Of a stretch of DNA of 64,000 nt, positions 9,404-18,536 are shown piece after piece (the stretch's first letter is position 1; each line of letters starts with the position of its first letter). The position numbers and the translations under genes were made by a program. Source of the stretch: Candidatus Competibacter sp. GTDB lineage: Bacteria > Pseudomonadota > Gammaproteobacteria > Competibacterales > Competibacteraceae. The DNA is taken from the NCBI GenBank assembly GCA_029624815.1, contig JARSSH010000033.1, positions 30,490 through 94,489 on the forward strand, written 5' to 3'. The notes below the pieces were generated by a model. The model saw nothing but the letters and a program-made list of their open reading frames with translations. It made no database searches and was not told the origin of the DNA.

Positions 9404-11500
9404 TTAAAAATTCGCCTGGGTCTTGCGAATCTCCACCATCTTATCGGAGGCTTCCAGCGCCTGGCCCAGGGTTTGGATGCCCTGTGCCTCCAGTAGGTCG
9501 AGCAGCTTGAGAAATACCTGAGCGGTCACCAGCGAATCGCCCAGCGCGGTGTGGCGGTCGTGCACGTCCACCCCCAGCCGGTCGGCGATGGCGTCCAGAT
9601 TGTGATCGTCGGTGTAGTCGTGCAGGTAGCCGGACAGCAGCAGCGTGTCCAGCACCGGATTGCCGAAGCGCACGCCGGTTTTCTGCTCCTTCAGTTTGAG
9701 GAATTTCATGTCGAAGGCGGCGTTGTGCGCCACCAGCACGGTGCGGTCGTCGCCGGCGAAGGCGCGAAACTGGGGCAGCACGACCGTGATGCCGGGCTTA
9801 TCCGCGATCATGTCGTCGGTGATGCCATGGAAGCGGATGGAGGCTTTGGGAATCGGCCGGCCGGGGTTGACCAATTGGTCGAAGTGCTCGCCCGCCAGCA
9901 CCCGGCGATTGACGATGCGCACGCCGGCAATCTGAATGATCTCGTCGCCCTTGGAGGGCGATAGTCCGGTGGTTTCGGTGTCGAACACCACGTAGGTCAA
10001 GGCCGCCAGCGGATAATTGACCAGGTCGCCCCATTCCTCCAGGCTCTCGGCCAGGGAAAAATCGTAGAACTCCGGCCGGTCGGGCAGAGCTTCGGCCGGC
10101 TCCCGCCACTGGCGCGAGGAAGCCGGTAGCGGTATCCGCAGCAGCGCGTGGCCTACCCGGCGGTGGGATTGGCTCCACAGATCGCTGTTGTGCCGCCGCA
10201 GGACTTCGCCGACCGTGGTTTCGCCCACCAAATCCTGAACGTGCTCGCTGAGCCAACCTTCCAGCCGATCGGTGGGCACCGGCGAGCCCGGCCAGATGAT
10301 ATCCAGATAAACCCGGCGATTTCCCAGCAGGCATTCAATTTCGAAGCGGTCGCCGAGTTCGTAGGCACGCAACTGTTCGAGCAGATGTTCGAGCAGCAAC
10401 ATGATCGAGTGGTTGTCCACGTTCAGCCACAGCGGGATGCCGATCATCTCGACCTTCGGGCCCGCGCATTGCTCCAAGTGATGGATGACGGCCCCGATCA
10501 GATCGGCGGAATAGACATCGTTCATCGGCCAGCGACTGGCGTAGAGTTTGCGCAGGTCGAGCGTCAGTTCCTGCAAGCGCTGGCTGAGACGTTCGCTTTC
10601 CTCGACGATCACCCGCTGGAAGGCTTCCCGCTGCGCCGGGCTCATGCTGCCGAAATTCATGACGTTTTCCGCCGCCGCCCGCAGGTTGGCCAGCGGCTGG
10701 CGCAGATCCTCGGTGCGAGTTTTGAGCAGCGAGCGGTCCATCTGTCGGGTCACGTCGCGGAAGGTGATGACAAAGGCGGCGCCCCGGTCGCCGGCGCCGG
10801 GCAGCAGGCTCATCCGGCAGTGGAACATGGTTTCGTCGTTGACGGTGGCGCACACGAATTCGGCGTCGCCAGCCGGCTTGCCGTCGACGTTGCTCTGCTG
10901 GCGGAAACGCAGGAGCTGCAGGGTGCTTTCGAGCGGGGCGCGAGTCCACAGGTCGTACAGCGAGCGGCCCAGCCCCAGCGCCTCGCGGTTGGGCAACAGC
11001 TTCACCGCCGCCGGATTGTAGAGCAGGATGCGCGCCTCGCCGTCGCAAACCAGCACCCCCTCGGACAACTCCCGTAGCACGGTCTCCAGCCGGGCCTTTT
11101 GTTCTTCGATCTCCTGGGTGCCGATGGCGGTGGCGGCGGCGACCTCGCGCCGGGCATTGTGCAGCGCCGTGCCCAGTTCCAGCAGCATGGCTGGAAAAAG
11201 GCCCAGCCAGTGCTGGCGCGGCAGTTCCAATACGTAGCCGGGGTTGCTGCGGGTGATGATCCGGGCGCCGCGGGCCATGGCGCCGAGGGGGATAAAGCAG
11301 TACCAGTCGAGCATCGCCCAAACCGCCGTGATGACGCCGACGATGGCGAAGACGGCCAGCATCAGCCACAGCAGAGTCTGATCGCGCTGGCCGGGATCCG
11401 GCACGACTTGATGAATTCGCCAGCCCAGCCACGTCAAGGAGACCAGCGTCAGGACGACCGGAGCCAGCCATAACAGCCAGAGCTTGGTCCGATAGCGCAT
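9404..11500 (-). CDS. membrane PAS / degenerate histidine kinase fused to a DnaQ-type exonuclease
   Basis: A 698-residue protein. Two transmembrane segments (about 6-28 and 42-72) lead into a HAMP-like stretch and a PAS domain (about 135-250). A dimerisation-helix region follows, but the H-box reads [11 protein letters not shown] at 263-273, with Glu264 where the phospho-accepting His should be. The following ATPase-like region (about 330-460) lacks DxGxG and GxGLGL motifs. Residues 500-675 are a complete DEDDh 3'-5' exonuclease: FDTETTGL (506-513), HNAAFD (592-597) and [10 protein letters not shown] (647-656). The kinase part is therefore probably a non-catalytic sensor or dimeriser, while the nuclease looks active. 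The gene starts 8 bp after the receiver gene ends. Its nucleic-acid or nucleotide substrate is unknown. Confidence 0.9.
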   Translation of the reverse strand: MRYRTKLWLLWLAPVVLTLVSLTWLGWRIHQVVPDPGQRDQTLLWLMLAVFAIVGVITAVWAMLDWYCFIPLGAMARGARIITRSNPGYVLELPRQHWLGLFPAMLLELGTALHNARREVAAATAIGTQEIEEQKARLETVLRELSEGVLVCDGEARILLYNPAAVKLLPNREALGLGRSLYDLWTRAPLESTLQLLRFRQQSNVDGKPAGDAEFVCATVNDETMFHCRMSLLPGAGDRGAAFVITFRDVTRQMDRSLLKTRTEDLRQPLANLRAAAENVMNFGSMSPAQREAFQRVIVEESERLSQRLQELTLDLRKLYASRWPMNDVYSADLIGAVIHHLEQCAGPKVEMIGIPLWLNVDNHSIMLLLEHLLEQLRAYELGDRFEIECLLGNRRVYLDIIWPGSPVPTDRLEGWLSEHVQDLVGETTVGEVLRRHNSDLWSQSHRRVGHALLRIPLPASSRQWREPAEALPDRPEFYDFSLAESLEEWGDLVNYPLAALTYVVFDTETTGLSPSKGDEIIQIAGVRIVNRRVLAGEHFDQLVNPGRPIPKASIRFHGITDDMIADKPGITVVLPQFRAFAGDDRTVLVAHNAAFDMKFLKLKEQKTGVRFGNPVLDTLLLSGYLHDYTDDHNLDAIADRLGVDVHDRHTALGDSLVTAQVFLKLLDLLEAQGIQTLGQALEASDKMVEIRKTQANF

Positions 11501-11508
11501 GATGGTTT

Positions 11509-11883
11509 TTAGCCCGCTTCCGCCAGCAACTCGCGAACGCGTTCCACGACTTCCTGGGTCGAAAAGGGCTTGGTGATGTAGTCGTCCGCGCCCAGCGCCA
11601 GCCCTTTTTCCCGTTCGACCTCGCGGCCCTTGGCGGTCAGCATGACGATGCGTACATCTTTCCAGTCCGGATTGGCGCGAATGGCCTGGCAGACTTCGTA
11701 GCCGTTCTTGCGCGGCATCATCACATCGAGCAATATCAGGTCGGGTTGCTCGGTGGCGATGGCGGCCAGCGCGGCTTCGCCGTCCGCGGCGGTCCGTACC
11801 TGGAACCCCGCCTGTTTCATCAGGAATTCCAACGAGAGGACGATGTTTGGCTCATCGTCCACCACCAAAATCTTGTTCGCCAT
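11509..11883 (-). CDS. single-domain response regulator
   Basis: A 124-residue CheY-like receiver with no output domain. The acidic pocket VVDDEPN (Asp9, Asp10), phospho-acceptor Asp53 in LLDVMMP, Thr83 in MLTAKG and Lys105 in ITKPF are all present, so it should be phosphorylatable. The start at 11883 follows GGGGAG. It lies between the DUF6489 gene (49 bp upstream) and the degenerate kinase-exonuclease (8 bp downstream). A plausible kinase is the intact symporter kinase at the end of the operon, since the adjacent kinase-like protein lacks its histidine. That pairing is inference. Confidence 0.93.
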   Translation of the reverse strand: MANKILVVDDEPNIVLSLEFLMKQAGFQVRTAADGEAALAAIATEQPDLILLDVMMPRKNGYEVCQAIRANPDWKDVRIVMLTAKGREVEREKGLALGADDYITKPFSTQEVVERVRELLAEAG

Positions 11884-11932
11884 ATCCGCTCCCCAGAGCA
11901 ACCAGGATTTTTTCGGCTCGCTACCGCCGAAC

Positions 11933-12256
11933 TCACGATTTTTCCAAACCACCGTGCGCCGCGACACCTTCGCGCGCTTCCGACGGATTGGCGGTTTTTT
12001 TGTCGGATCCATCACTGACCGAACCGGTGCTGGCCTTGGCGATTGCTTCCCAAAATTTCTGCACCATTTCCATCGAATGGAACTGGGCGGGCAACAGCGG
12101 CTTTAACAGGCCGAGGGAATCGAAGTTGATGACGCCGCGCTGCACGTTGTCGCGCAGGGCCTGCATCATATCGTCGTGCAGGGGTTGCACGTTGGGCAGG
12201 CCCAAAAACTCGCGCATTTCCTGGGCGGTGGCTTCAACGCTGACATTGACTTTCAT
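11933..12256 (-). CDS. DUF6489-type small protein
   Basis: A 107-residue protein beginning MKVNVSVEATAQEMREFLGLPNVQPLHDDM, which I recognise as the DUF6489 pattern (MKVxVxxxxTxxEARxFLGLPDVxPL). The start is supported by GAGGAAG eight bases upstream. A short beta strand and helices are followed by a polar, probably disordered C-terminus. Function is unknown to me; some relatives are annotated near polyhydroxyalkanoate genes. It is the first gene of the leftward operon with the receiver, the kinase-exonuclease and the symporter kinase, so it may be part of that signalling chain or an unrelated passenger. Confidence 0.75.
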   Translation of the reverse strand: MKVNVSVEATAQEMREFLGLPNVQPLHDDMMQALRDNVQRGVINFDSLGLLKPLLPAQFHSMEMVQKFWEAIAKASTGSVSDGSDKKTANPSEAREGVAAHGGLEKS

Positions 12257-12439
12257 CGAGAGGCTTCCTCGTTCACCGGGACTACGGACCTCGCCACCGG
12301 AGGCTGAGTTATGGGGTCGAACCGCTAAATTCTGAAAAAGGATAGCAGGAATAGCGTTTCCGGTCTTCCGGGCGCGCAGGGTGCGTGCAACTTTCCATAT
12401 CGGGTCCAATCGCATCGAAACCGATGCTTCGAGCCAGTG

Positions 12440-14329
12440 CTAACCGGCATTTCGGCGGGGCCGTCCGCGCTTGAGATGAACCAGCAGCAGGGAAACGGCG
12501 GCTGGGGTCATGCCCGGAATCCGACCGGCCTGGCCCAAGGTGCCAGGCCGATGGCGCTCCAGTTTCTCCCGCGCCTCCCGCGACAGGCCGCGCACCTCGG
12601 CGTAGTCGAGCGTCGGTGGCAGGCTTAGGTGCTCTTGGCGGCGCTGGCGTTCGATTTCCTCGCGTTGCCGCTCGATATAACCGGCATACTTGGCCTGGAT
12701 TTCCACCTGCTCGGCGACTTGAGGATCGGACTCGCCGGAACCGATACCGGGCAGGCGCATCAGCTTTTCATAGGTGACTTCGGGCCGGCGCAGCAGTTCG
12801 GCCACGCGGCTTTCCCGAGCCAGCGGTCCGCCCAGCAGCCATTCGGCGTCGGTTTCGGTCAACTGGCCCGGTCGCACCCAACACTCGCGCAGCCGCTGAC
12901 TCTCCCGTTCGATCGCCTCACGCTTGGTTTCGAAGACTCGCCAGCGCTCGTCGTCCACCAGTCCGAGCCGGCGGCCGGTCGCGGTCAGGCGCAGATCGGC
13001 GTTGTCCTCGCGCAGCAGCAGGCGATGTTCGGCGCGGCTGGTGAACATCCGGTAGGGTTCGCTGGCGCCGCGGGTGATCAGGTCGTCGATCAGCACGCCG
13101 AGATAGGCCTCGTCGCGATTCGGCCACCATGGCGCTTCGCCGCGCACGAACAATCCGGCGTTGAGGCCGGCCAGCAGGCCCTGGGCGGCGGCCTCTTCGT
13201 AGCCGGTGGTGCCGTTGATCTGGCCGGCGAAGAACAGACCGGGAATGGACCGGGTTTGCAGCGAGCAGTCGAGGTCGCGCGGGTCGAAAAAGTCGTACTC
13301 GATGGCGTAGCCGGGTCGAGTGATGTGGGCGTTTTCCAGCCCGCGAATCGAACGGACCAGGGCGAGCTGAATATCGAAGGGCAGGCTGGTGGAAATGCCG
13401 TTGGGATAGATCTCGTGAGTCCGCAAGCCCTCCGGCTCCAGAAAGATCTGGTGCGAATCCTTGTCGGCGAAGCGGTGAATCTTGTCCTCGATCGACGGGC
13501 AGTAACGCGGCCCGATCCCTTCGATCACGCCGGTGTACATCGGCGATCGGTCCAGGCCGCCACGGATGATGTCGTGGGTGCGCGAGTTGGTCTGGGTGAT
13601 CCAGCAGGACACCTGCGGCGGATGCTCGTCCGCCGTGCCGAGGGAGGAGAACACCGGGCAGGGCTGGTCGCCCGGTTGCTCGGTCAATCGCGAAAAGTCG
13701 ATGCCGCGCCCGTCCAGGCGCGGCGGGGTGCCGGTCTTGAGCCGGCTGACTCGCAGCGGCAGTTCGCGCAGCCGCGCCGCCAGGGCGTTGGCGGGCGGAT
13801 CGCCGGCGCGGCCACCTTCGTAATTGGTCAGCCCGACATGGATGCGCCCGGCCAGAAAGGTGCCGGCGGTCAACACCACCGCGCCGGCGGCAAAGCGGAT
13901 ACCGGTCTGAGTCACCACACCGGCCACCCGTCCGCCTTCGACCGTCAGGTCGGCGGCGGCCTGCTGAAATACGTGCAGGTTCGGTTGATTCTCGATGAAG
14001 GTTCGCACCGCCGCCCGGTACAGCGCCCGGTCGGCCTGGCAACGGGTGGCGCGCACCGCCGGCCCCTTGCGGCTATTGAGGATGCGGAATTGAATACCGG
14101 CTTGGTCGGCGGCGCGGGCCATGACGCCGCCGAGGGCGTCGACCTCTCGGACCAGGTGACCCTTGCCGATGCCGCCGATGGCCGGATTGCAACTCATCGC
14201 CCCAACGGTCTCGATGGTGTGGGTCAGCAGCAGGGTGCGCAGGCCCATCCGCGCCGCGGCCATGCATGCCTCGGTGCCGGCGTGGCCGCCGCCGATCACG
14301 ATGACGTCGAAAGGTTCGGGGTAGTGCAT
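12440..14329 (-). CDS. mnmG: tRNA uridine-5-carboxymethylaminomethyl synthesis enzyme MnmG
   Basis: A 629-residue FAD protein that works with MnmE to modify the wobble uridine (U34) of several tRNAs. The FAD-binding [11 protein letters not shown] sits at residues 11-21, followed by [21 protein letters not shown]. Further family blocks are [55 protein letters not shown], and the C-terminal RLPGIGSGE and [18 protein letters not shown]. The length matches E. coli MnmG (629). I placed the start at [15 protein letters not shown]. The upstream binding-protein gene ends 4 bp before it, so the two may be co-transcribed. No rsmG follows, unlike the usual gidA-gidB pair. Confidence 0.97.
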   Translation of the reverse strand: MHYPEPFDVIVIGGGHAGTEACMAAARMGLRTLLLTHTIETVGAMSCNPAIGGIGKGHLVREVDALGGVMARAADQAGIQFRILNSRKGPAVRATRCQADRALYRAAVRTFIENQPNLHVFQQAAADLTVEGGRVAGVVTQTGIRFAAGAVVLTAGTFLAGRIHVGLTNYEGGRAGDPPANALAARLRELPLRVSRLKTGTPPRLDGRGIDFSRLTEQPGDQPCPVFSSLGTADEHPPQVSCWITQTNSRTHDIIRGGLDRSPMYTGVIEGIGPRYCPSIEDKIHRFADKDSHQIFLEPEGLRTHEIYPNGISTSLPFDIQLALVRSIRGLENAHITRPGYAIEYDFFDPRDLDCSLQTRSIPGLFFAGQINGTTGYEEAAAQGLLAGLNAGLFVRGEAPWWPNRDEAYLGVLIDDLITRGASEPYRMFTSRAEHRLLLREDNADLRLTATGRRLGLVDDERWRVFETKREAIERESQRLRECWVRPGQLTETDAEWLLGGPLARESRVAELLRRPEVTYEKLMRLPGIGSGESDPQVAEQVEIQAKYAGYIERQREEIERQRRQEHLSLPPTLDYAEVRGLSREAREKLERHRPGTLGQAGRIPGMTPAAVSLLLVHLKRGRPRRNAG

Positions 14330-14333
14330 GAGT

Positions 14334-15314
14334 TCAATCCGGCAGCGGCAGTTGCACGGCGTAATTAGACACCGGCAGCGCCACGGTGATCGCGCCCTGT
14401 TTGGCGAGAAAGTGGGCAAAGCGCTTGTAACGCGCTTCGTCCAGCGCCGCCGGCCGGCGGGCCAGGCGCGGCAGGGTATCGCGCCAAGCACGCCGGTTCA
14501 ACTCGTCGTTCAGGTTTTTATGGTTGGCGATAAACGCTTTCCAGGCATCGTCGGGGTGGTTGACGATGTAGAGCGTCGCCTGTTCCAGCGCGGTTAGAAA
14601 ACGCCGCAACCGGGGATCGTTGAGCCGGTCGCGCGCGGCCACCAGCACCAACTCGTCGTAGGGTGGCACTCCTTCTTCCTCCGGATAGAACGCGCGGCCG
14701 GGTTTCTTGGCTAGATCCATCCGGTTCGGATCGAAATTGCGGAACGCGCCGACCACCGCATCCACCTGTCCCGACAACAGCGCCGGCGACAGCGGAGCGC
14801 CGATGTCGACCAGGGTCACATCCTCTGGCTTAAGGTTGGCTTGCGCCAGTAGCGCCTTGAGCAGCGCCTCCTCGCCTTCCGCCGCCGAAAAACCGATTTT
14901 GCGGCCCTTGAGATCGGCCAGGGTTTTGATGGGACCGTTTTGCAGCACCATCAGCGTGCTCAGTGGCGTGGCCACCAGCGTGCCGATGCGCTTGAGCGGC
15001 AGGCCGGTGTTGACATAAATGTGCAACCGCGGCTGATTGCTCACCGCCAGATCCACCTTGCCGGTCGCGGCCAGTTTGGACGGAGCGTTGGCATCGGCCG
15101 GCGGCTGTAGCTCGACTTCCAAACCCTGGGCGGCAAAAAAACCTTTTTCCCGTGCCACCACCAGCGCGGCGTGAGCGGGATTCACGGACCCATCGAGCAT
15201 TACGGTAAGTTTATTCCTGGCGGCGTCGGGCGGATCTCCAGCCCGGACGACCGGCGCCAGAGCGGTCAATCCCAGCAACAACAGCAAGGCGCGGACTGCT
15301 TTCGGCATCGTCAT
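14334..15314 (-). CDS. periplasmic solute-binding protein, NMT1/THI5-SsuA type
   Basis: A 326-residue secreted protein with a hydrophobic signal peptide ([21 protein letters not shown]). The mature part reads [26 protein letters not shown], then LKGRKIGFS, the layout of NMT1/THI5-like binding proteins that feed ABC importers of thiamine precursors, sulfonates or nitrate. No permease or ATPase gene lies beside it, so the ligand is open. The start is uncertain among several in-frame ATGs (15323, 15314, 15308). It ends 4 bp before mnmG, a tight spacing that suggests read-through rather than a functional link. Confidence 0.85.
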   Translation of the reverse strand: MTMPKAVRALLLLLGLTALAPVVRAGDPPDAARNKLTVMLDGSVNPAHAALVVAREKGFFAAQGLEVELQPPADANAPSKLAATGKVDLAVSNQPRLHIYVNTGLPLKRIGTLVATPLSTLMVLQNGPIKTLADLKGRKIGFSAAEGEEALLKALLAQANLKPEDVTLVDIGAPLSPALLSGQVDAVVGAFRNFDPNRMDLAKKPGRAFYPEEEGVPPYDELVLVAARDRLNDPRLRRFLTALEQATLYIVNHPDDAWKAFIANHKNLNDELNRRAWRDTLPRLARRPAALDEARYKRFAHFLAKQGAITVALPVSNYAVQLPLPD

Positions 15315-15458
15315 CAATCCCATCCAGATTATTCGCGATTCCAGTGTTAAGGGCGTGGCCACGGTGCGGCCAAACCATTTTTCAACTTGTTTTTAAGGCG
15401 GTCAAGGAATCCCGCGGGATTCAAGGAACCTTGCCGTGGCGTGATCGCGGTCGCCATC

Positions 15459-15502
15459 TATAATACAAAAAAGGAATAAATATATAGATATTAATTCCTT
15501 TT
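15459..15502 (+). promoter_or_regulatory. AT-rich inverted repeat and -10-like box upstream of cysH
   Basis: The 240-bp divergent region between the binding-protein gene and cysH has a strongly AT-rich core. It contains TATAAT at 15459-15464 and a perfect 9-bp inverted repeat, AAAAGGAAT (15469-15477) and ATTCCTTTT (15494-15502), separated by 16 bp. cysH promoters are usually activated by the LysR-type regulator CysB, and a spaced dyad of this size would suit such a regulator. No good -35 lies 16-18 bp before the TATAAT, which would fit an activator-dependent promoter. Binding by CysB is inference only. Confidence 0.4.
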
Positions 15503-15601
15503 GGATTTATAGGATTTGTTGCTAATTTATCAACAAAAATTAGTTGGGCATGCGAGCGACCGCTTCCCAATCCTTAGTCGGAACGAACAAGGAAACACGC
15601 G

Positions 15602-16345
15602 ATGAATCAGGCACAGGAGCAGACGGACGTTCATGTTCGGGGAACTGCCGCGCACCCGTGGTTCGATCTGGCGGAAACGAATTGCGAACTAGCCACCGCG
15701 CCCGCCGAGCAGCGGGTTGCCTGGGTGCTGGAGAACTTTCCCGGCCGCGTCGTTTTGACTTCCAGCTTCGGCGCCCAGTCGGCCGTTTGCCTGCACATGG
15801 TCACCCGTCAGCAGCCCGACATCCCGGTCGTGTTGGTGGATACCGGGTACCTGTTCCCGGAAACCTACCAGTTTATCGATGAACTGTCCGAGCGGTTGTC
15901 GCTGAATCTCCACATCTACCGCGCCGAACTCAGCGCGGCCTGGCAGGAAGCCCGCTATGGCAAGCTGTGGGAGCAGGGCTTGGAGGGAATCGAGCGCTAT
16001 AACGGGCTGAACAAGGTCGAGCCGATGCAGCGGGCGCTCAAGGAACTGGACGCGACGGCCTGGATCTCCGGGCTGCGCCGGCAGCAGGCCAAGAGCCGCC
16101 AGCATCTCGACGTACTGTTATGGCGCAACGGCCGTTGCAAGATCCACCCGCTGATCGACTGGACCGATCGCGACGTCTATCGCTACCTGAGCCAGCATGA
16201 CTTGCCCTATCACCCGTTGTGGCATCAGGGCTATGTTTCCATCGGGGATACCCATACCACCCGGCGCTTGCTGGATGGCATGAGCGAGGAAGAAACCCGC
16301 TTCTTCGGCCTCAAGCGCGAGTGCGGCCTGCACGAACACGTCTGA
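15602..16345 (+). CDS. cysH: phosphoadenylyl-sulfate (PAPS) reductase
   Basis: A 247-residue enzyme of assimilatory sulfate reduction that reduces PAPS to sulfite using thioredoxin. The PP-loop [36 protein letters not shown] and [15 protein letters not shown] are present. The C-terminal [10 protein letters not shown] holds the catalytic cysteine (Cys241). The paired-cysteine iron-sulfur motif of APS reductases is missing, and [11 protein letters not shown] stands where they have cysteines, so PAPS is the likely substrate. The gene stands alone, without cysI or cysJ. It runs on toward the cobinamide genes with a 49-bp gap. Confidence 0.96.
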   Translation: MNQAQEQTDVHVRGTAAHPWFDLAETNCELATAPAEQRVAWVLENFPGRVVLTSSFGAQSAVCLHMVTRQQPDIPVVLVDTGYLFPETYQFIDELSERLSLNLHIYRAELSAAWQEARYGKLWEQGLEGIERYNGLNKVEPMQRALKELDATAWISGLRRQQAKSRQHLDVLLWRNGRCKIHPLIDWTDRDVYRYLSQHDLPYHPLWHQGYVSIGDTHTTRRLLDGMSEEETRFFGLKRECGLHEHV

Positions 16346-16394
16346 CGGCTCGCGTTCGCCGCGTCCCGCCCCGCCTTTGTGCTTGAGATCCGGG

Positions 16395-17549
16395 ATGCTG
16401 CTCGATGACACCGATCGCCATGCCCTGCACCGGCAAGGTCGTTTCCTTTTCGCCGCCTTCAAGCGACCGCACCGGGTGCTGAGCACCTGCCGGATCAACG
16501 GCGGGCTGCGCGAAGACCTGACCCACATCGCCAACCACCAAAGCTGCGAGGCCGTCGCTCACACCGCCCGCCATGCGTCGGTGCTCGGCCTGGGTCCGGA
16601 CGCCTACCATGACTTTGCCTGCGCCGAAGTCGATTTGCCCCCCGCCACCACGGCGCTGATGAGCACCGCCGCCAACATGCAATGCGCGGTAGTGGCGCGC
16701 GCCGCCCATGCGGAACTGGCGGTGCATGTCGCCGCCACCGCCGGCGTGCTCGGCAACGCCACCCGTGCCGGCGATCCGGCCGGTTGGCACGAACGCCCGG
16801 ACGGCAGCGAGCGGGTGGGGCAGGTCGCGGCCAGGCCGCCGCCCGCCGAGGCCGGTTCCGGCACCGTCGTCACCCTGGTGTTAATCAACCAGCCCTGTAC
16901 GGCGGCCTGTCTGGTCAAGGCGGTATCCGTGGTGACCGAGGGCAAAAGTACGGCCTTGCTCGACCTGCGCATGCCCAGCCTGCAATCGTCGGGGCTGGCC
17001 ACCGGCACCGGCACCGACCAGTTGGCCATCGCCGCGCCACTGGCGCGCGTCGGCGAATGGGAGCGGCACTGGGCCAGCAGCCACAATACCTTGGGCGAAT
17101 TGCTGGGGCGAGCCACCCACGACGCGGTCACCCGCTGCCTGCTGTTGCAGAACGGGCTGTGCCCGGAACTGCGACGCACGATCTGCGGCGCCCTGAGCCG
17201 CCACGGTTGCGATGAAGCCACCTTGCGCGCTTGCGCCGCGACCGAACTCGACGCCGGTCTGGCGCAACTGTTCGCCGATAATCTGCCGGCGCTGCTGCAT
17301 GACCCGCAGAGCGCCGCCGCCGCGTATGGTCTGGCCGAAAGCGTCGATCTGGCGCGAGCCGGCGTGCTGCACCTGGAAGTGGCGCGGGAAGCGATTCTCA
17401 ATCAGGCCGCGCTACTCGCCGCGACGGTGGCGGTGAAGCCGGAGCGATTCGCCGAGTTCCGCGAAATGCTACGCAGTCGGCGGGACGCCGATCCGGGTGC
17501 GCTGGCGGCGCTGGCGGTGGTGCGGGGATTCGCGCGTAAATGGAACTAG
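16395..17549 (+). CDS. cbiZ: adenosylcobinamide amidohydrolase
   Basis: A 384-residue protein. The N-terminal 230 residues match CbiZ, which cleaves the aminopropanol tail of cobinamide or pseudo-cobalamin to give adenosylcobyric acid, allowing the lower loop to be remodelled. Family blocks are FKRPHRVLSTCRINGGL, STAANMQCAVV, and VAATAGVLGNATRAGDPAGW. The C-terminal 150 residues, helical and Ala/Leu-rich, go beyond the length of the CbiZ proteins I know (about 200-240 residues). The start at 16395 is the first ATG with a GGG-rich leader; earlier TTG starts are possible. It overlaps cbiB by 10 bp, indicating an operon cbiZ-cbiB-cobD. Confidence 0.88.
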   Translation: MLLDDTDRHALHRQGRFLFAAFKRPHRVLSTCRINGGLREDLTHIANHQSCEAVAHTARHASVLGLGPDAYHDFACAEVDLPPATTALMSTAANMQCAVVARAAHAELAVHVAATAGVLGNATRAGDPAGWHERPDGSERVGQVAARPPPAEAGSGTVVTLVLINQPCTAACLVKAVSVVTEGKSTALLDLRMPSLQSSGLATGTGTDQLAIAAPLARVGEWERHWASSHNTLGELLGRATHDAVTRCLLLQNGLCPELRRTICGALSRHGCDEATLRACAATELDAGLAQLFADNLPALLHDPQSAAAAYGLAESVDLARAGVLHLEVAREAILNQAALLAATVAVKPERFAEFREMLRSRRDADPGALAALAVVRGFARKWN

Positions 17550-18505
17550 GCGCCCACTTCGCGCTCGTCCTGATCGCTTGCCTGCTTGATGCCGCGTTTG
17601 GCGATCCAGTTTATCCGCTGCATCCGATCCGCTTGCTGGGAGCCTGGAGCCTGGCGTGGGAGCGACGGCTGTTCGCCGTCGGCCTGAACGGCTATTTGGG
17701 TGGCCTGCTGCACTGGTTGCTGGTGGTCGGCGGTGCCCTGGCGGCCTGGTGGGGAGTGCGGTGCGGTCTGGGCTGGTTTCATCCCTGGCTGGCCTGGGCC
17801 TGGGATGTGTTCCTGGCCTACAGTCTGTTGTGCATGCGCGATTTGCTGGCCCATGGCCGACGCGTGCTCGATGCCCTGAACGATCTTCCCGCCGCCCGGC
17901 GATGCTTAAGCCTGTTGGTGGGTCGGGACACGGCGGCGCTGCCGCGCGACGGCATCGTGCGCGCCGCCATCGAAAGCCTGTCGGAAAATCTGACCGACGG
18001 CGTACTGACCCCGTTGTGGGCCTTGTGCCTGTTCGGCCTGCCGGGATTGATCGTGGTCAAGGCGGTGTCCAGCCTCGACTCCATGGTCGGGCATAGAAAT
18101 GCCCGCTACCAGCGCTTTGGCTGGGCCGGGGCGCGTTCCGACGATCTGGCGCATTGGCTGCCGGCCCGCCTGTCCGTGCCGCTGGTCGCGGCGGCGGCGG
18201 CCCTGCTGCGCTTTCATCCAGGATCAGCGTTGCGGGCCGCGTGGCGCGATCATGCCTTGCTGCCCAGCCCCAACTCGGGTTGGAGCGAAGCCGCCTGCGC
18301 CGGCGCTCTGCGGGTGCGGCTGCTCGGGCCGATCCGCTACGGCGGCAAACTGGTCACCGAAGCGTTCATGGGCGATGCCGATTGGTCCGCCGATCTGGAC
18401 GGCGCCGATCTGCGCCGAGCCTTGCGTCTGATCCTGGTCTGCGATCTGTTGGCGGTGGCCGTCGGTCTGACGCTGATCCCGCTCCGGGTACTCATGCCGT
18501 GGTGA
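17540..18505 (+). CDS. cbiB: adenosylcobinamide-phosphate synthase
   Basis: A 321-residue membrane protein that attaches aminopropanol phosphate to adenosylcobyric acid. It has the family start CLLDAAFGDPVYPLHPIRLLG, several hydrophobic segments, the VRAAIESLSENLTDGVLTPL block near residue 140, VSSLDSMVGHRNARY, and LLPSPNSGWSEAACAGAL in the C-terminal half. Length matches E. coli/Salmonella CbiB (about 319). Its ATG lies inside the end of cbiZ. With CobD supplying aminopropanol phosphate, the three genes form a cobyric-acid-to-cobinamide-phosphate unit. Confidence 0.96.
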   Translation: MELGAHFALVLIACLLDAAFGDPVYPLHPIRLLGAWSLAWERRLFAVGLNGYLGGLLHWLLVVGGALAAWWGVRCGLGWFHPWLAWAWDVFLAYSLLCMRDLLAHGRRVLDALNDLPAARRCLSLLVGRDTAALPRDGIVRAAIESLSENLTDGVLTPLWALCLFGLPGLIVVKAVSSLDSMVGHRNARYQRFGWAGARSDDLAHWLPARLSVPLVAAAAALLRFHPGSALRAAWRDHALLPSPNSGWSEAACAGALRVRLLGPIRYGGKLVTEAFMGDADWSADLDGADLRRALRLILVCDLLAVAVGLTLIPLRVLMPW

Positions 18506-18536
18506 GCGAACGGGCACCGTTCGTGGGAGGCGCGGG

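Noticed and set aside
9404..11500. Reading the 698-residue protein as the DNA polymerase III epsilon subunit
   Set aside because: The exonuclease motifs fit, but the protein begins with membrane helices and a PAS domain, is nearly three times longer than DnaQ, and sits in a signalling operon.
12629..14368. Long open frame on the plus strand, opposite mnmG (579 codons)
   Set aside because: It is the mirror of a well-conserved gene in GC-rich DNA, has Gln/Gly/Ala-rich low-complexity composition, and no leader or family motif.
16346..16394. Space for a cobalamin riboswitch before cbiZ
   Set aside because: The gap is only 49 bp and has none of the long conserved B12-box structure.
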